From NCBI GenBank assembly GCA_012744435.1, contig JAAYCA010000055.1:1-42100 (forward strand): DNA of 42,100 nt. Reading direction: 5' to 3'. A model generated the notes under the pieces. That model worked only from the letters and a program-made list of their open reading frames with translations, ran no database searches and was not told where the DNA came from. Shown here piece by piece: positions 25,499-33,607 of the stretch (positions are counted from its first letter, which is position 1; every line of letters begins with the position of its first letter). The DNA comes from Bacteroidales bacterium. Lineage in GTDB: Bacteria; Bacteroidota; Bacteroidia; Bacteroidales; UBA932. A program made the position numbers and the translations under genes.

Positions 25499-27256
25499 TT
25501 ACCGGCTCCCGCCACCCCGGCTGCCGCCGAAGGAATGGCCGCCCCCGCCGGAGGAGAAGTGCCCGCCCCCGCCGAAACTGCGGAAACTGCCGGAACTGCC
25601 GGAACTGCCGTGGCCGCCACTGCTGCTGACCTTGTGGGCAGCCAGCTCGGTCATAGCCTGACGCATCGCAGAGGCGGAGATGCTGTTGGACACGTGCAAG
25701 GTGTCGAACAGACTGACCGTGTTGCTGAAACCGGCACCCTGGAGGAACTGCGTGAATTCGGCCGGATAGAGTTTCTCGAACTGCCTGGCTACCTTGTCGG
25801 CGATGCCGAACAGGGCGGCGAAGACGAGATAATCCCGCCAGAGCGTCACCTCGATCGCGCCGCGCTCCTTGCTGAGGGTAAAATCATTGAGAAAGTTCTT
25901 GAACTCGATCACGTGCCGCGCCTGCTCCTGTCCTTCTTTCGTGAAAAGGTCGTCGCGCTTGGAGACGTAATGTCTGTCCTGGAACCATTTGAGCCCGCGC
26001 GTCTGCTCGCGGTGAGGCACGTCGGAGATGCGTGAAAAGGACTTCTTGGACCATTTCTCCAGCTCTCCCGCCTCCAGGATGAGGTTGGCGCCGCTGGCCT
26101 CGCGGACCATCACGTAGAGATCCCTCTCTACCGATTCCGGGAAATTACCCTTTTTCACGAAGGACAGGTTCACGCGGATCTTTTTGTTCGGATCGGGGAG
26201 CACCTCCACCACGCCGTCCAGCACCCATTTCAGAAAATAGGCGCCGATCAGGTTTTTGGAGGAGTCTTTCCCCAGCCCGTTCACGCGGCCGCCACGGGAC
26301 AGGACATAATAGCTGGCGGGGATATTGCCCTCCAGCGGGACGTCGCGGTACCAGCCCTTGATCTTGTGCGAGCCGAAAATGCCTTTTTGAAATTTCCAGT
26401 CGAGCACATAGGTGGTGACGAGATAATAGATTACGATGGCAATCACAAGCACGACCCAGCCGACAGGGGTGAACAACAGGACACCCAAGACGACAAGGAT
26501 CCAGGCAAGGATATCCATGAAGGTCACTTTATCTTTGTAGTCGCTCCCCCGCAAGGCCATGTCGTGAATTTTCTCGAAGTCCTTCCCATAGTCCACGGCC
26601 GGGGCAAACAGGTCCGGATCGAAGCGGACCAGCACCGTCATGGCACTGTTGCCGTCAAAGGGGGCGATGGATTCGGCGCGGACGGTACCGTCCTCCACGA
26701 AGATCTCGCTCTGGCTGCGGAAACCCCAGACCTTGACGTTCTCGTCCGTCCACTCCGGCCCGCCGGTCCCGTTGACCAGCGTGACCTTGACGTGCTGCGG
26801 GGGAGCGGAGAGTCCGGGATTGACGAAGGAGAAATAGAGGCCGTTGTATTCGCCCATCTTCATGACCAGGCCGTCGACGGTGTAGCTGACCGTCCAGACA
26901 TGGTCGCCATAGCTGCCCTGACCCCAGCAGAGCTCCACGCCATGGCTCTTGCGCACGATGCCGCAGCGGCCGCGTTTCTGCTCCAGCGTGCGGTCCGTAT
27001 CCCAGTCGTCCCCTTCGGAGACAAACTGAAGGTCGCCCTCGCTGACGGCGAGGTCCCGGATATCGAGCGGACCGAGATGGTCGAACGGGAGGTAGAACTC
27101 CGTGCCGGAAACGACGTTGACATCCCATACCTGGGTGATCCGGGCGCTGCCGTCGGCCTGCAGCACGACGGTTTCGTCGATGTCCCGGATCTCCTGCGCC
27201 TGGGCTGCAAGGCAGGCAGACAACGTCAAAAATACAGTGGTCAGGAATCTCTTCAT
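25499..27256 (-). CDS. DUF2207 membrane protein with Gly/Ser/His-rich tail
   Basis: The protein has 585 residues with a signal peptide ending at AQAQ. The N-terminal extracytoplasmic domain (about 22-225) starts RDIDETVVLQADGSARITQVWDV, the hallmark of DUF2207. Two close transmembrane helices (about 246-287) follow, then a cytoplasmic region. A further hydrophobic stretch, DYLVFAALFGIADKVARQF, is characteristic of the family. The C-terminus (about 545-585) is a Gly/Ser/His/Phe low-complexity tail, as in many DUF2207 proteins. The function is unknown. The ATG at 27256 opens the signal peptide and lies five bases after a -7 element. It is 28 bases downstream of a DUF4252 gene and may also belong to the ECF sigma operon. 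Confidence 0.85.
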   Translation of the reverse strand: MKRFLTTVFLTLSACLAAQAQEIRDIDETVVLQADGSARITQVWDVNVVSGTEFYLPFDHLGPLDIRDLAVSEGDLQFVSEGDDWDTDRTLEQKRGRCGIVRKSHGVELCWGQGSYGDHVWTVSYTVDGLVMKMGEYNGLYFSFVNPGLSAPPQHVKVTLVNGTGGPEWTDENVKVWGFRSQSEIFVEDGTVRAESIAPFDGNSAMTVLVRFDPDLFAPAVDYGKDFEKIHDMALRGSDYKDKVTFMDILAWILVVLGVLLFTPVGWVVLVIAIVIYYLVTTYVLDWKFQKGIFGSHKIKGWYRDVPLEGNIPASYYVLSRGGRVNGLGKDSSKNLIGAYFLKWVLDGVVEVLPDPNKKIRVNLSFVKKGNFPESVERDLYVMVREASGANLILEAGELEKWSKKSFSRISDVPHREQTRGLKWFQDRHYVSKRDDLFTKEGQEQARHVIEFKNFLNDFTLSKERGAIEVTLWRDYLVFAALFGIADKVARQFEKLYPAEFTQFLQGAGFSNTVSLFDTLHVSNSISASAMRQAMTELAAHKVSSSGGHGSSGSSGSFRSFGGGGHFSSGGGGHSFGGSRGGGSR

Positions 27257-27261
27257 GACCA

Positions 27262-27269
27262 CAAATTTA
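27262..27269 (-). promoter_or_regulatory. -7 element of the DUF2207 gene
   Basis: The minus strand reads TAAATTTG (TAnnTTTG), ending five bases before the ATG. No -33 TTTG is evident. Confidence 0.45.
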
Positions 27270-27284
27270 ACAAAAAAACCGATT

Positions 27285-27773
27285 TTACTGCGAACTCGCG
27301 GCCTTGGCGATGAGGGCCTCGAAGTCCTTGCGGGGCATCTGGCCGTCCAGACAGATGAATGTGACTTCATCGGCTTCGGCGGCGAGCATCACGAAGCCTT
27401 CCACGGTCTTCTCGTTGCCCATCGTGTACATGCGGACGGTCTCGCCGGACTCCTTGACCTCCATCAGCATTTCGTACTTTCCGTTGTTGATGAAGCGCTC
27501 CACTTCGGAGCGGAGCCGGCCGTTGATGTCGGGATTCTCGCTGTCGATGATATAGAAGCCGGACAGGGCCTGGATCAATGGGGCAATGTTGACCGACTCG
27601 TCGCCAAGCTCAAGGTCGGGAATGGAGCCGATGAGCCGGAACATGGCCGGAGAGATGTACACGGCCGTGACGCCCTCGGCATCGGAATATTTCTGGTAGA
27701 TGCTTTTGCCATTCTGGGCAAAGGAGTTTATGCCGAGCAGCAGGGCTGCCAGGATGACGATGATACGTTTCAT
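27285..27773 (-). CDS. DUF4252 exported protein (second copy)
   Basis: This 162-residue protein has a signal peptide ending at SFAQ. The body has the DUF4252 pattern: KSIYQKYSDAEGVTAVYIS near the start, then FYIIDSENPDINGRLRSEV, MLMEVKESGETVRMYTMG and a VEGFVMLAAEADEVTFICLDG strand. DUF4252 proteins are small Bacteroidetes exported proteins usually found next to ECF sigma factors; their task is unknown. The ATG overlaps the TGA of the preceding gene (ATGA), so translation is coupled. A second member of the family lies at the head of the same operon. Confidence 0.85.
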   Translation of the reverse strand: MKRIIVILAALLLGINSFAQNGKSIYQKYSDAEGVTAVYISPAMFRLIGSIPDLELGDESVNIAPLIQALSGFYIIDSENPDINGRLRSEVERFINNGKYEMLMEVKESGETVRMYTMGNEKTVEGFVMLAAEADEVTFICLDGQMPRKDFEALIAKAASSQ

Positions 27774-28162
27774 TTGGATTGGATATTATCAAGGATGTTG
27801 AGCGTATTTTCACTGACGGTGCGGGCTTCGCGGGCGAGGTCCGCGCCGACGGACATTTTGTCCGAGATGAGCTGGAAGGCCTTCTCCATCTCGGCATAGG
27901 CAAGACGGGGATCGTCGAAGGTGTCCTTCGGGCCGCGCTGCGGCAGGACCACCACCGCAGCGGCGGCCGCCGCCACGGCAAGCGCGGCGAGGGGGACCCA
28001 GCGGGCCGGACGAGTCCGGGGAGTCGCATTCGCGAGCTCATGGGCCGCCAGGGCCTGCCGGATGCCGTTTTTGAGGCCAGCCGGGACAGGGGCGGGCGAA
28101 GCTGCAGCCGCCTGCTCCAGCTCTTCGATACTGAGCTTTTCTATTTCTTCGAGGGTCTTCAT
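27770..28162 (-). CDS. Single-pass membrane protein, putative anti-sigma factor
   Basis: The protein has 130 residues. A cytoplasmic N-terminal part (1-52, with a helix EEIEKLSIEELEQAA) is followed by one transmembrane helix of Ala and Val (about 54-74). A periplasmic tail of about 55 residues ends in NTLNILDNIQSK. Position directly after an ECF sigma gene with a four-base overlap, and the one-helix topology, suggest an anti-sigma factor. The usual zinc motif (HxxxCxxC) is absent, so this is inference from context only. Confidence 0.6.
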   Translation of the reverse strand: MKTLEEIEKLSIEELEQAAAASPAPVPAGLKNGIRQALAAHELANATPRTRPARWVPLAALAVAAAAAAVVVLPQRGPKDTFDDPRLAYAEMEKAFQLISDKMSVGADLAREARTVSENTLNILDNIQSK

Positions 28163-28641
28163 CGTAACACTTTCTTTAACTGGGTGCGCGCCTGCGAGAG
28201 CAACACGCGGAGGGTCAGGTAATTGATGCCGGTCCGCTGCGAGATTTCCTCATAGGATAGCTCGTCGAGGGTCCGGAGGGTGAGGACTTGCCGCTGCCGC
28301 TCGGGCAGGGATTTGATGGCGGCGAGTACCTTGGCGAGCCGTTCCTTTCCGTCAATCGCTTCGTCCTGGTTGCCGGGCAGTTCCGGCTCAGGCAGGGCCC
28401 CGGTCGTACGGATTTTCCCTTTGCGGCGGATGCGGTCCAGGCAGAGATTGCGAAGGAGCGTGATCCCGTAGCCCTTGGGGCTGCGGATACCGTCCAGGAC
28501 ATCCCGGCGGTCCCATAGTTTGAGATACAGCTCCTGCACGGCGTCCTCGGCCTCGGCGCTGTCTTCCAGGATGTACCATGCCACCTGGTAGAACGTCTCG
28601 GCAAGGCCGACATACTCCGACTGGAAACGCGCGCTAGTCAT
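28159..28641 (-). CDS. ECF RNA polymerase sigma factor
   Basis: The protein has 160 residues. Sigma region 2 (about 8-75) shows AEDAVQELYLKLWDRRD and RSPKGYGITLLRNLCLDRIRRK. Region 4 (about 105-158) shows LPERQRQVLTLRTLDELSYEEIS followed by the recognition helix YLTLRVLLSQARTQLKKVL. The ATG at 28641 overlaps the stop of the upstream DUF4252 gene by eight bases; a more distant in-frame ATG at 28716 lies well inside that gene and is less likely. Neighbours on both sides suggest autoregulation of the DUF4252 operon, but no promoter motif for the factor can be seen. Confidence 0.92.
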   Translation of the reverse strand: MTSARFQSEYVGLAETFYQVAWYILEDSAEAEDAVQELYLKLWDRRDVLDGIRSPKGYGITLLRNLCLDRIRRKGKIRTTGALPEPELPGNQDEAIDGKERLAKVLAAIKSLPERQRQVLTLRTLDELSYEEISQRTGINYLTLRVLLSQARTQLKKVLR

Positions 28642-29140
28642 CGGCCATCGCTTCTCTGAGGACTTCCAGCGACATCGAGCCGAACAGGCAGACCAGCGTG
28701 CCGCTGTCGGGGACATGAATGACGAAATCCCGGACCATGCCGGAAGTGTCGTCCACGGTGCCGAACATCCGCATCAGGGAGTCGTCCTCCTTCGCCTCCA
28801 TCAGCAACTCACTCTTTTGCAGCGCACGCTCGATCCGCCGGTCCAGCCGGTAGCGGATGTCCGACGGGGCATCTTCGTATTCCAGGACAGTCAGGCCCCT
28901 GAGCCCCCGGATCATCTCCAGCGCCTTGCGTGTGTCGGGATCGGTGACGCCGGCCGTGCGGATCACCCCCTTCAGGGCTCCGGTCGCAAGGCGGCCCAAG
29001 CGGACGACTTCAACGCCGTCGCAGTGACGGAATTCGTTGATGATGGATGCGATCTCCGAACGGGATACATTCTTCGCGGGCTCTGACGCGATGGCGGCCA
29101 GGGGGGCCAGCAAGGTTAGAATCAATAAGAACTTCTTCAT
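28634..29140 (-). CDS. DUF4252 exported protein (first copy)
   Basis: This 168-residue protein has a signal peptide ending near AIAS. The pattern matches DUF4252: EIASIINEFRHCDGVEVVRLG, ALEMIRGLRGLTVLEYEDA, ELLMEAKEDDSLMRMFG and a final VIHVPDSGTLVCLFGSM strand. It heads the operon DUF4252, ECF sigma, membrane protein, DUF4252, all overlapping by 4-8 bases. The two DUF4252 copies share layout but little identity by eye. The 168 bases upstream (29141-29308) hold no gene I can support. Confidence 0.8.
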   Translation of the reverse strand: MKKFLLILTLLAPLAAIASEPAKNVSRSEIASIINEFRHCDGVEVVRLGRLATGALKGVIRTAGVTDPDTRKALEMIRGLRGLTVLEYEDAPSDIRYRLDRRIERALQKSELLMEAKEDDSLMRMFGTVDDTSGMVRDFVIHVPDSGTLVCLFGSMSLEVLREAMADD

Positions 29141-29308
29141 TTTTTAAACTCTCTCCGACAATAAGACGAATCAAGTCGTCATTTGTTAATCGCTTATTTG
29201 TCCCGTTTTTGCAAGTATCCTCCATTCAATCAGATACGGCTTCACTTGAGGGAATACTCCCCGAAGTAAAACCGTAATATCGTGATTTATTTAAACTTGC
29301 AAAAACAC

Positions 29309-29821
29309 CTACGCCGGATCCGGCAGGATGATGACCACGGTGCCCAGCTTGATGCGGGATTTCAGGTCGAGGATGTCCTCGTTGCGAAGGCGGATGCAGC
29401 CTTCCGTGGCGCGGGTCCCGATGCTCTCCGGGAAGGGCGTGCCGTGGATGCCGATGTCCCAGAAGCCCGGGACGTCCAGGCGCAGGAACCAGGGGCCGTA
29501 AGCGTCCTTGACAGGACCCTTGCCATCCTTGAAATCGTGCGAAAGGCCCTTGGCGTTCAGCAGTTCATTGATCTTGAAAGTCCCTTCCGGGGTCTTGTGG
29601 TCGCCGCGGACTTTCTTGGGGCCGTAGTTGACGGCGCAGGAGACACCGTATTCCTTGACAGGCTGTCCGGTGGCGTCCGCCAGCGTGAGCGTGAGCGCCT
29701 GTTTGTCGATGACGATGAACGGGGCCCCTTCGGCCTGGTCGAGATATTTGGCGAACGGGGCCTGCGCCGCGGCGGACAGCGCCGGCAGCAAAGCCAACAG
29801 AACGAGAATCGCTTTTTTCAT
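29309..29821 (-). CDS. L,D-transpeptidase (YkuD domain)
   Basis: This 170-residue protein has a signal peptide ending at AAAQ. The YkuD domain occupies most of the mature chain, with FIVIDKQALTLTLAD at its start. The catalytic signature is H126-GTPFPESIGTRATEG-C142-IRL. These enzymes make 3-3 peptidoglycan cross-links or attach proteins to the wall; some members only hydrolyse. It is a single gene with its own -7 element seven bases upstream of the ATG. Confidence 0.92.
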   Translation of the reverse strand: MKKAILVLLALLPALSAAAQAPFAKYLDQAEGAPFIVIDKQALTLTLADATGQPVKEYGVSCAVNYGPKKVRGDHKTPEGTFKINELLNAKGLSHDFKDGKGPVKDAYGPWFLRLDVPGFWDIGIHGTPFPESIGTRATEGCIRLRNEDILDLKSRIKLGTVVIILPDPA

Positions 29822-29828
29822 AACGGGG

Positions 29829-29836
29829 CAAATTTA
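29829..29836 (-). promoter_or_regulatory. -7 element of the L,D-transpeptidase gene
   Basis: The minus strand reads TAAATTTG (TAnnTTTG), ending seven bases before the ATG. It starts 18 bases after the T-run of the terminator of the preceding operon. Confidence 0.5.
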
Positions 29837-29854
29837 AGCAAAACTGCTGACAAC

Positions 29855-29889
29855 AAAAAATGAGCCGGCATCTTTCACAAGGTGCCGGC
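29855..29889 (-). terminator. Terminator of the SusC/SusD locus
   Basis: On the minus strand GCCGGCA pairs with TGCCGGC (seven perfect pairs, about eleven with one mismatch) and is followed by TCATTTTTTG. It lies 34 bases after the stop of the esterase gene, which makes that gene the last of the locus. Confidence 0.85.
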
Positions 29890-29923
29890 CCGAGTCAAAA
29901 ACCAAATTACCCTATAGAATCCG

Positions 29924-31486
29924 CTATTTAAGCGGCCAAGAGTCCGTACGGAAAGGATAGGCGGGCAGACCCTCCGTGTTGTGGAGGTTGCCCGGCTTGA
30001 ACGGCCCGTAGCCGTAGCGCACGGCCACGGGGTCGGGCACTTTGTCGGAGGTCAGGCGGATCGCATAGCCTCCGCCGAACATGCCGCCGCCATTGCTGCG
30101 CGGACGCTGTCCCTCGCCGGGAGCGGGAGCTGCGGCAGGCGCAGGAGCGGGCCGGCGCGGGGCAAAGCCCACGGTGGCCTTGGCGGGATAGAAGACGCCG
30201 TCTTCGCCGGCGATCTCGAAGCCCTGGATATTATTGTTGTTGACGAAGCCGTTGGCGGCGTTGTCGAAGAGGATGGACGCAGCGCCGCCGTCGATGATCA
30301 TCTCCCGGAAGAGCGGGCCCTCGCAGGGATTGCCCATGCGGTAGGTCTTGCTCAGCGCGAGCATCGCAAGGCGCTCGCCCACGGCCTTCTTCTGGGCCGG
30401 ATGGATCTGGTCGCCCTCATAGTCGTACACCAGGTCATTCGTGCACACGAGACCGGACTCGGGCAGTTGCTGGGCAGCCTTGAGCTGCTGGCCGCGCAGG
30501 TCGGCGGAAAGCATCTCGAAGCCCTTGTTGTAATTGTACGGAGCGATCTCGACGATGTAGAACGGAAGCGTGCTGAGTTCGAACTTGCTCTTCCACAGGT
30601 CCACGGCGGCCACCAGGCGCTCGGTATAGTCGGGACTGCCCACGTTGGACTCGCCCTGGTACCAGATCATGCCCTTGACGGTGTATTTGCTGGCAGGCTC
30701 CAGCATGCCGTAGTACATCTTGGTGAAAGCTTTGGAAAACTCCACGCCGAAGACTTCCTGATTGGGATACTTCTCGATGAATTCCCTGTTCACCCAATCC
30801 TCCACGAAGGAGCCGCTCCAGTTGCAGCTGATCAGGCCGATGGGATAGTCGAGCGTTTCCCGGAGAGCCTGGCCGAAGAAGAATCCGGTCGCGCTGAAGT
30901 CGCCGGCCGTGGCCGGTCCGCTGTGGGTCCAGCGGCCTTCGGTGAAGTAGCCGGGATCGGACTCCGTCGCCTGGTGCTGCGCCACGGTCACGTAGCGCAG
31001 GCCCTTGTTGCGGGCGGAGTGCATGATTGCCTCGGCCGCGCCGTCCACAGAGCAGTTGAACATGCCCTTGACAGGCATCTGCATGTTGCTCTGTCCGCCG
31101 CAGAACCACACGTCGCCGATGAGCACATCGTACAGGACGAGGGTCTCCTTGGCGTTGCTGACCGTGATGTCATACGGCGTGTAGCTGGCGCTCGGAGTGG
31201 CCACCTTCACGCTCCAGAGGCTGTCGGCACCGGCTTTCGCGCGGTAATTGCAGTCGTTCCAGGGGGTGTGGACCGTGACCTCCATGCCCGGCTCGGTCTT
31301 GCCCCAGATGCGGGCGTCGGTCTGTTGCTGAAGGACGATCTCGCCCTGGAGCAGGTCGGGCAGGATGATGCTGTGCCGGACCGGCTGACGGCCCATCATG
31401 CCAAAGCCACGGCCCCCGCCGGGCTGCGCCTGCAGGGAGAGACAGCATGCAAGTACGCACGCGGTGCTGAATAAGATCTTTTTCAT
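29924..31486 (-). CDS. SGNH hydrolase of the sialate O-acetylesterase type
   Basis: The protein has 520 residues with a signal peptide ending at LQAQ. The SASA-type domain has the block I serine in CGGQSNMQMPV, a WYQGESNVGS block, and the catalytic pair as DQIHPAQKK. Enzymes of this fold remove O-acetyl groups from sialic acids or other acetylated sugars. A Pro/Ala then Gly/Arg low-complexity insertion interrupts the C-terminal region (about 439-467, starting RRPAPAPAAAP), and a Gly/Met-rich stretch follows the signal peptide. It is the last gene of the SusC/SusD locus, seven bases after the ceramidase-like gene, and fits removal of acyl decorations before uptake. Confidence 0.88.
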   Translation of the reverse strand: MKKILFSTACVLACCLSLQAQPGGGRGFGMMGRQPVRHSIILPDLLQGEIVLQQQTDARIWGKTEPGMEVTVHTPWNDCNYRAKAGADSLWSVKVATPSASYTPYDITVSNAKETLVLYDVLIGDVWFCGGQSNMQMPVKGMFNCSVDGAAEAIMHSARNKGLRYVTVAQHQATESDPGYFTEGRWTHSGPATAGDFSATGFFFGQALRETLDYPIGLISCNWSGSFVEDWVNREFIEKYPNQEVFGVEFSKAFTKMYYGMLEPASKYTVKGMIWYQGESNVGSPDYTERLVAAVDLWKSKFELSTLPFYIVEIAPYNYNKGFEMLSADLRGQQLKAAQQLPESGLVCTNDLVYDYEGDQIHPAQKKAVGERLAMLALSKTYRMGNPCEGPLFREMIIDGGAASILFDNAANGFVNNNNIQGFEIAGEDGVFYPAKATVGFAPRRPAPAPAAAPAPGEGQRPRSNGGGMFGGGYAIRLTSDKVPDPVAVRYGYGPFKPGNLHNTEGLPAYPFRTDSWPLK

Positions 31487-31493
31487 AACAACA

Positions 31494-32834
31494 TTATTTG
31501 CCGTGTGTGGCTTCGTGGATCAGGTCAAGCGCACCGTTCACGATGGCGCTTTGGGCATAGCCCTGCTTGAAGCGGGAACCCAGCACCTCGAAGGACTGGG
31601 CGCCGTAGGACTCGTCATCGGGGATATAACCCGTGAACGTACCCTGGCAGAGCATGGTCAGCATGGTGCGCTTGTAGGGGGATTTCTCTTTCAGCTCCAC
31701 CGCGATCGGGTTGTAAGGTTCGCCGCTGGTACCAACCACGGGGATATCGTCCAGCATGGTCAGGTGGAGATCGATGGTGGCCTCGCCGGCATCTTCGTAC
31801 TGGCCTTCATAGCCGGCACGTCCGCCGCCGTTGAGCTGGCGGCGGGCCGGGCAGGTCACGGTCTTGTGCAGACAGGCGATCGTGACATCGGTCTCGAAGC
31901 GGCGCATCATCATGATGACGTATTTCACCTCCTCGCCCAGGATCTGCCCGTAGCTGCTGATCATACGCTCCTGCTCGCCCAGCAGACGCTGCACCTCGGG
32001 TTTGGTGCGGTCGAGGCCCTGGCCGCCCGGAGGCATCTTGTTGGAAATGTCCTCCCCGCGCGCGGCATAGTCCGCGATGCGGATGTCGCGCAGGTCGAAG
32101 GTCTGCTGGAAGTAGATTGGGTTCTGGTCGCCCGCGGCGCCTGCCGCAAAGCAGGCTACGAAATCATCTCCGTAGCGGCTCTCGATGTAGGTCTCCGCCG
32201 CGCCCGGGAAGTCGCCGCTCACCTTGTCGGTATTGCCCGTGATCACCGCGTGCATGGCGTAGTTGAAGTAGGTCGCGATCGGCTTGCCGTCCAGGCCCTC
32301 GAAGTAGATGACGGCCACGGTCTTGTCGGACTTGCCGTCGTAGTCGGGCCCTTCCCACCAGGTCCCGCGCTCGGGATCGAACAGGTCGCGCTTGACGTTG
32401 AGATGGCAGACGCCGTCGCCGTAGCCCACCTTGGCGGGCCGCAGGCGCTCGTTGGCTTCCTTCAGCGCCTGGAAGGTACGGTTGTTCAGCTCGTCGCCAA
32501 AGACAGCCGCGCCGGAATGCGTGTGGGACCAGTTATACATGATGTTCCCTTCCGGAATGCCGAGCTCGGCGGCGGCGCGCTCGTTGACGGCGGCGACCAG
32601 CCGGGCATTGCTCATGGCGGCGTCAAAGGAGACAAAAGCCGCCTTGGTGGTGCCGTTCGTAAAGACGATCGCCCGGACATGGCAGTGATCCAGGATGCCC
32701 TGGGACGTCTTGGGCAGCGACGCTTCCTCGGGCGTGATGTCCACCCGGGAAGCGCCGGCATACAGCTGACCGCGCTGCGCGAAGCACACGGCGGACAGCA
32801 TCAGGGACAGGACTGAAAGGAGTACTCTTTTCAT
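31494..32834 (-). CDS. Neutral-ceramidase-like metalloenzyme (copy A)
   Basis: The protein has 446 residues with a signal peptide ending at CFAQ. The order of motifs follows neutral/alkaline ceramidases: VDITP near the start, WSHTHSG with H104/H106, YAMHAVITG...SGDFPG with H195, SGEPYN with E372, and GYIPDDESYGAQ with Y403. These correspond to the zinc ligands of Pseudomonas ceramidase. Where that enzyme has its catalytic Ser in a GDxSPN motif, this protein reads GDQNP (235-239), so the nucleophile is missing. It is also shorter than ceramidases, without the C-terminal domain. Substrate and reaction are therefore unknown; amide or ester cleavage on a glycolipid is a guess from the fold. It has a paralogue two genes upstream. 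Confidence 0.75.
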   Translation of the reverse strand: MKRVLLSVLSLMLSAVCFAQRGQLYAGASRVDITPEEASLPKTSQGILDHCHVRAIVFTNGTTKAAFVSFDAAMSNARLVAAVNERAAAELGIPEGNIMYNWSHTHSGAAVFGDELNNRTFQALKEANERLRPAKVGYGDGVCHLNVKRDLFDPERGTWWEGPDYDGKSDKTVAVIYFEGLDGKPIATYFNYAMHAVITGNTDKVSGDFPGAAETYIESRYGDDFVACFAAGAAGDQNPIYFQQTFDLRDIRIADYAARGEDISNKMPPGGQGLDRTKPEVQRLLGEQERMISSYGQILGEEVKYVIMMMRRFETDVTIACLHKTVTCPARRQLNGGGRAGYEGQYEDAGEATIDLHLTMLDDIPVVGTSGEPYNPIAVELKEKSPYKRTMLTMLCQGTFTGYIPDDESYGAQSFEVLGSRFKQGYAQSAIVNGALDLIHEATHGK

Positions 32835-32842
32835 AATATATC

Positions 32843-33607
32843 TTATTCTATAACCGTATTTTCATTTCTTTGTTGGACACCCCAGCCTTTGAAATAACAG
32901 ATGCACTCCTCGCCGGTGAAGACCGTGCGCGACCAGGGTTTGTCCTTCAGGACCCATTCGAGCCACTGGAGGGTGAGCATCGCATAGGATCCGCCGTAAG
33001 GATCGGAGAAAGTGCCTTCCGCCCCGGCGGGATAGGTGGCGGCAGCGACAAAGACTTTGTCCTCCGTGAAGAAGGTGTCATAAACGGACTGCAGGACGGG
33101 ACCGTCCTCGCCGCCCGTAAGGAACAGGTATGGAGCCGGATACCGGGGTCCGGACGAATGCAGGTAAATCAGGGTCTCGGACCGGACCGGCAGCACCGTG
33201 CGCTCCCCCACCGTCGAGATCACCCCGACACGCTCCCACGCCACCAGGTCGCCCCGGCCGTCGGGAAACACGCCCTGCGTGGTCTGCAGGGCCTTCAGGA
33301 CCTTGTCCGGTTCCTGCCCGGCCGTATTCACGACGACATAGCCGTAGGATGCGATTTCGTTGAGATATTTGTCGTAAGGGTCCTTGTCCCGCCCCTCGAA
33401 GAGCACGACCGGAAGGGTAGTCCTTTCGACCGCAGCCGGGAGGTCCTTCGGGGTATAGAGCCGGACGCCAGGCAACGCAGCATCTTCGACGATGACTGAC
33501 TTCCAGGTGCCCGCCCCGCCCTCTTCAAGCGTACGGAAATTTACATCCTCCTGTGCCGGGAGGGCACAGGAGGACAGTAAATTCAAGACAAGTAATGCAG
33601 TAAGCAT
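32843..33607 (-). CDS. Alpha/beta-hydrolase-like lipoprotein without a visible nucleophile
   Basis: The protein has 254 residues with a lipobox LLSSC (C13). LPVVLFEGRDKDPYDKYLNE and IASYGYVVVNTA match the second and third strands of the alpha/beta hydrolase at 34978-35916. The later LQWLEWVLKDKPWSRTVFTG matches its C-terminal helix. At the place where that enzyme has WGQSCGG this protein reads VAWERVGVIS, and no GxSxG can be found. It may bind rather than cut its substrate. Its ATG overlaps the stop of the upstream ceramidase-like gene by one base (TGATG). Confidence 0.65.
   Translation of the reverse strand: MLTALLVLNLLSSCALPAQEDVNFRTLEEGGAGTWKSVIVEDAALPGVRLYTPKDLPAAVERTTLPVVLFEGRDKDPYDKYLNEIASYGYVVVNTAGQEPDKVLKALQTTQGVFPDGRGDLVAWERVGVISTVGERTVLPVRSETLIYLHSSGPRYPAPYLFLTGGEDGPVLQSVYDTFFTEDKVFVAAATYPAGAEGTFSDPYGGSYAMLTLQWLEWVLKDKPWSRTVFTGEECICYFKGWGVQQRNENTVIE

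Noticed and set aside
29010..29225. A 71-codon minus-strand frame upstream of and overlapping the first DUF4252 gene
   Set aside because: The first 28 codons look protein-like (NDDLIRLIVGES), but the rest runs in the wrong frame through the DUF4252 gene. There is no promoter or homologue that I can name.
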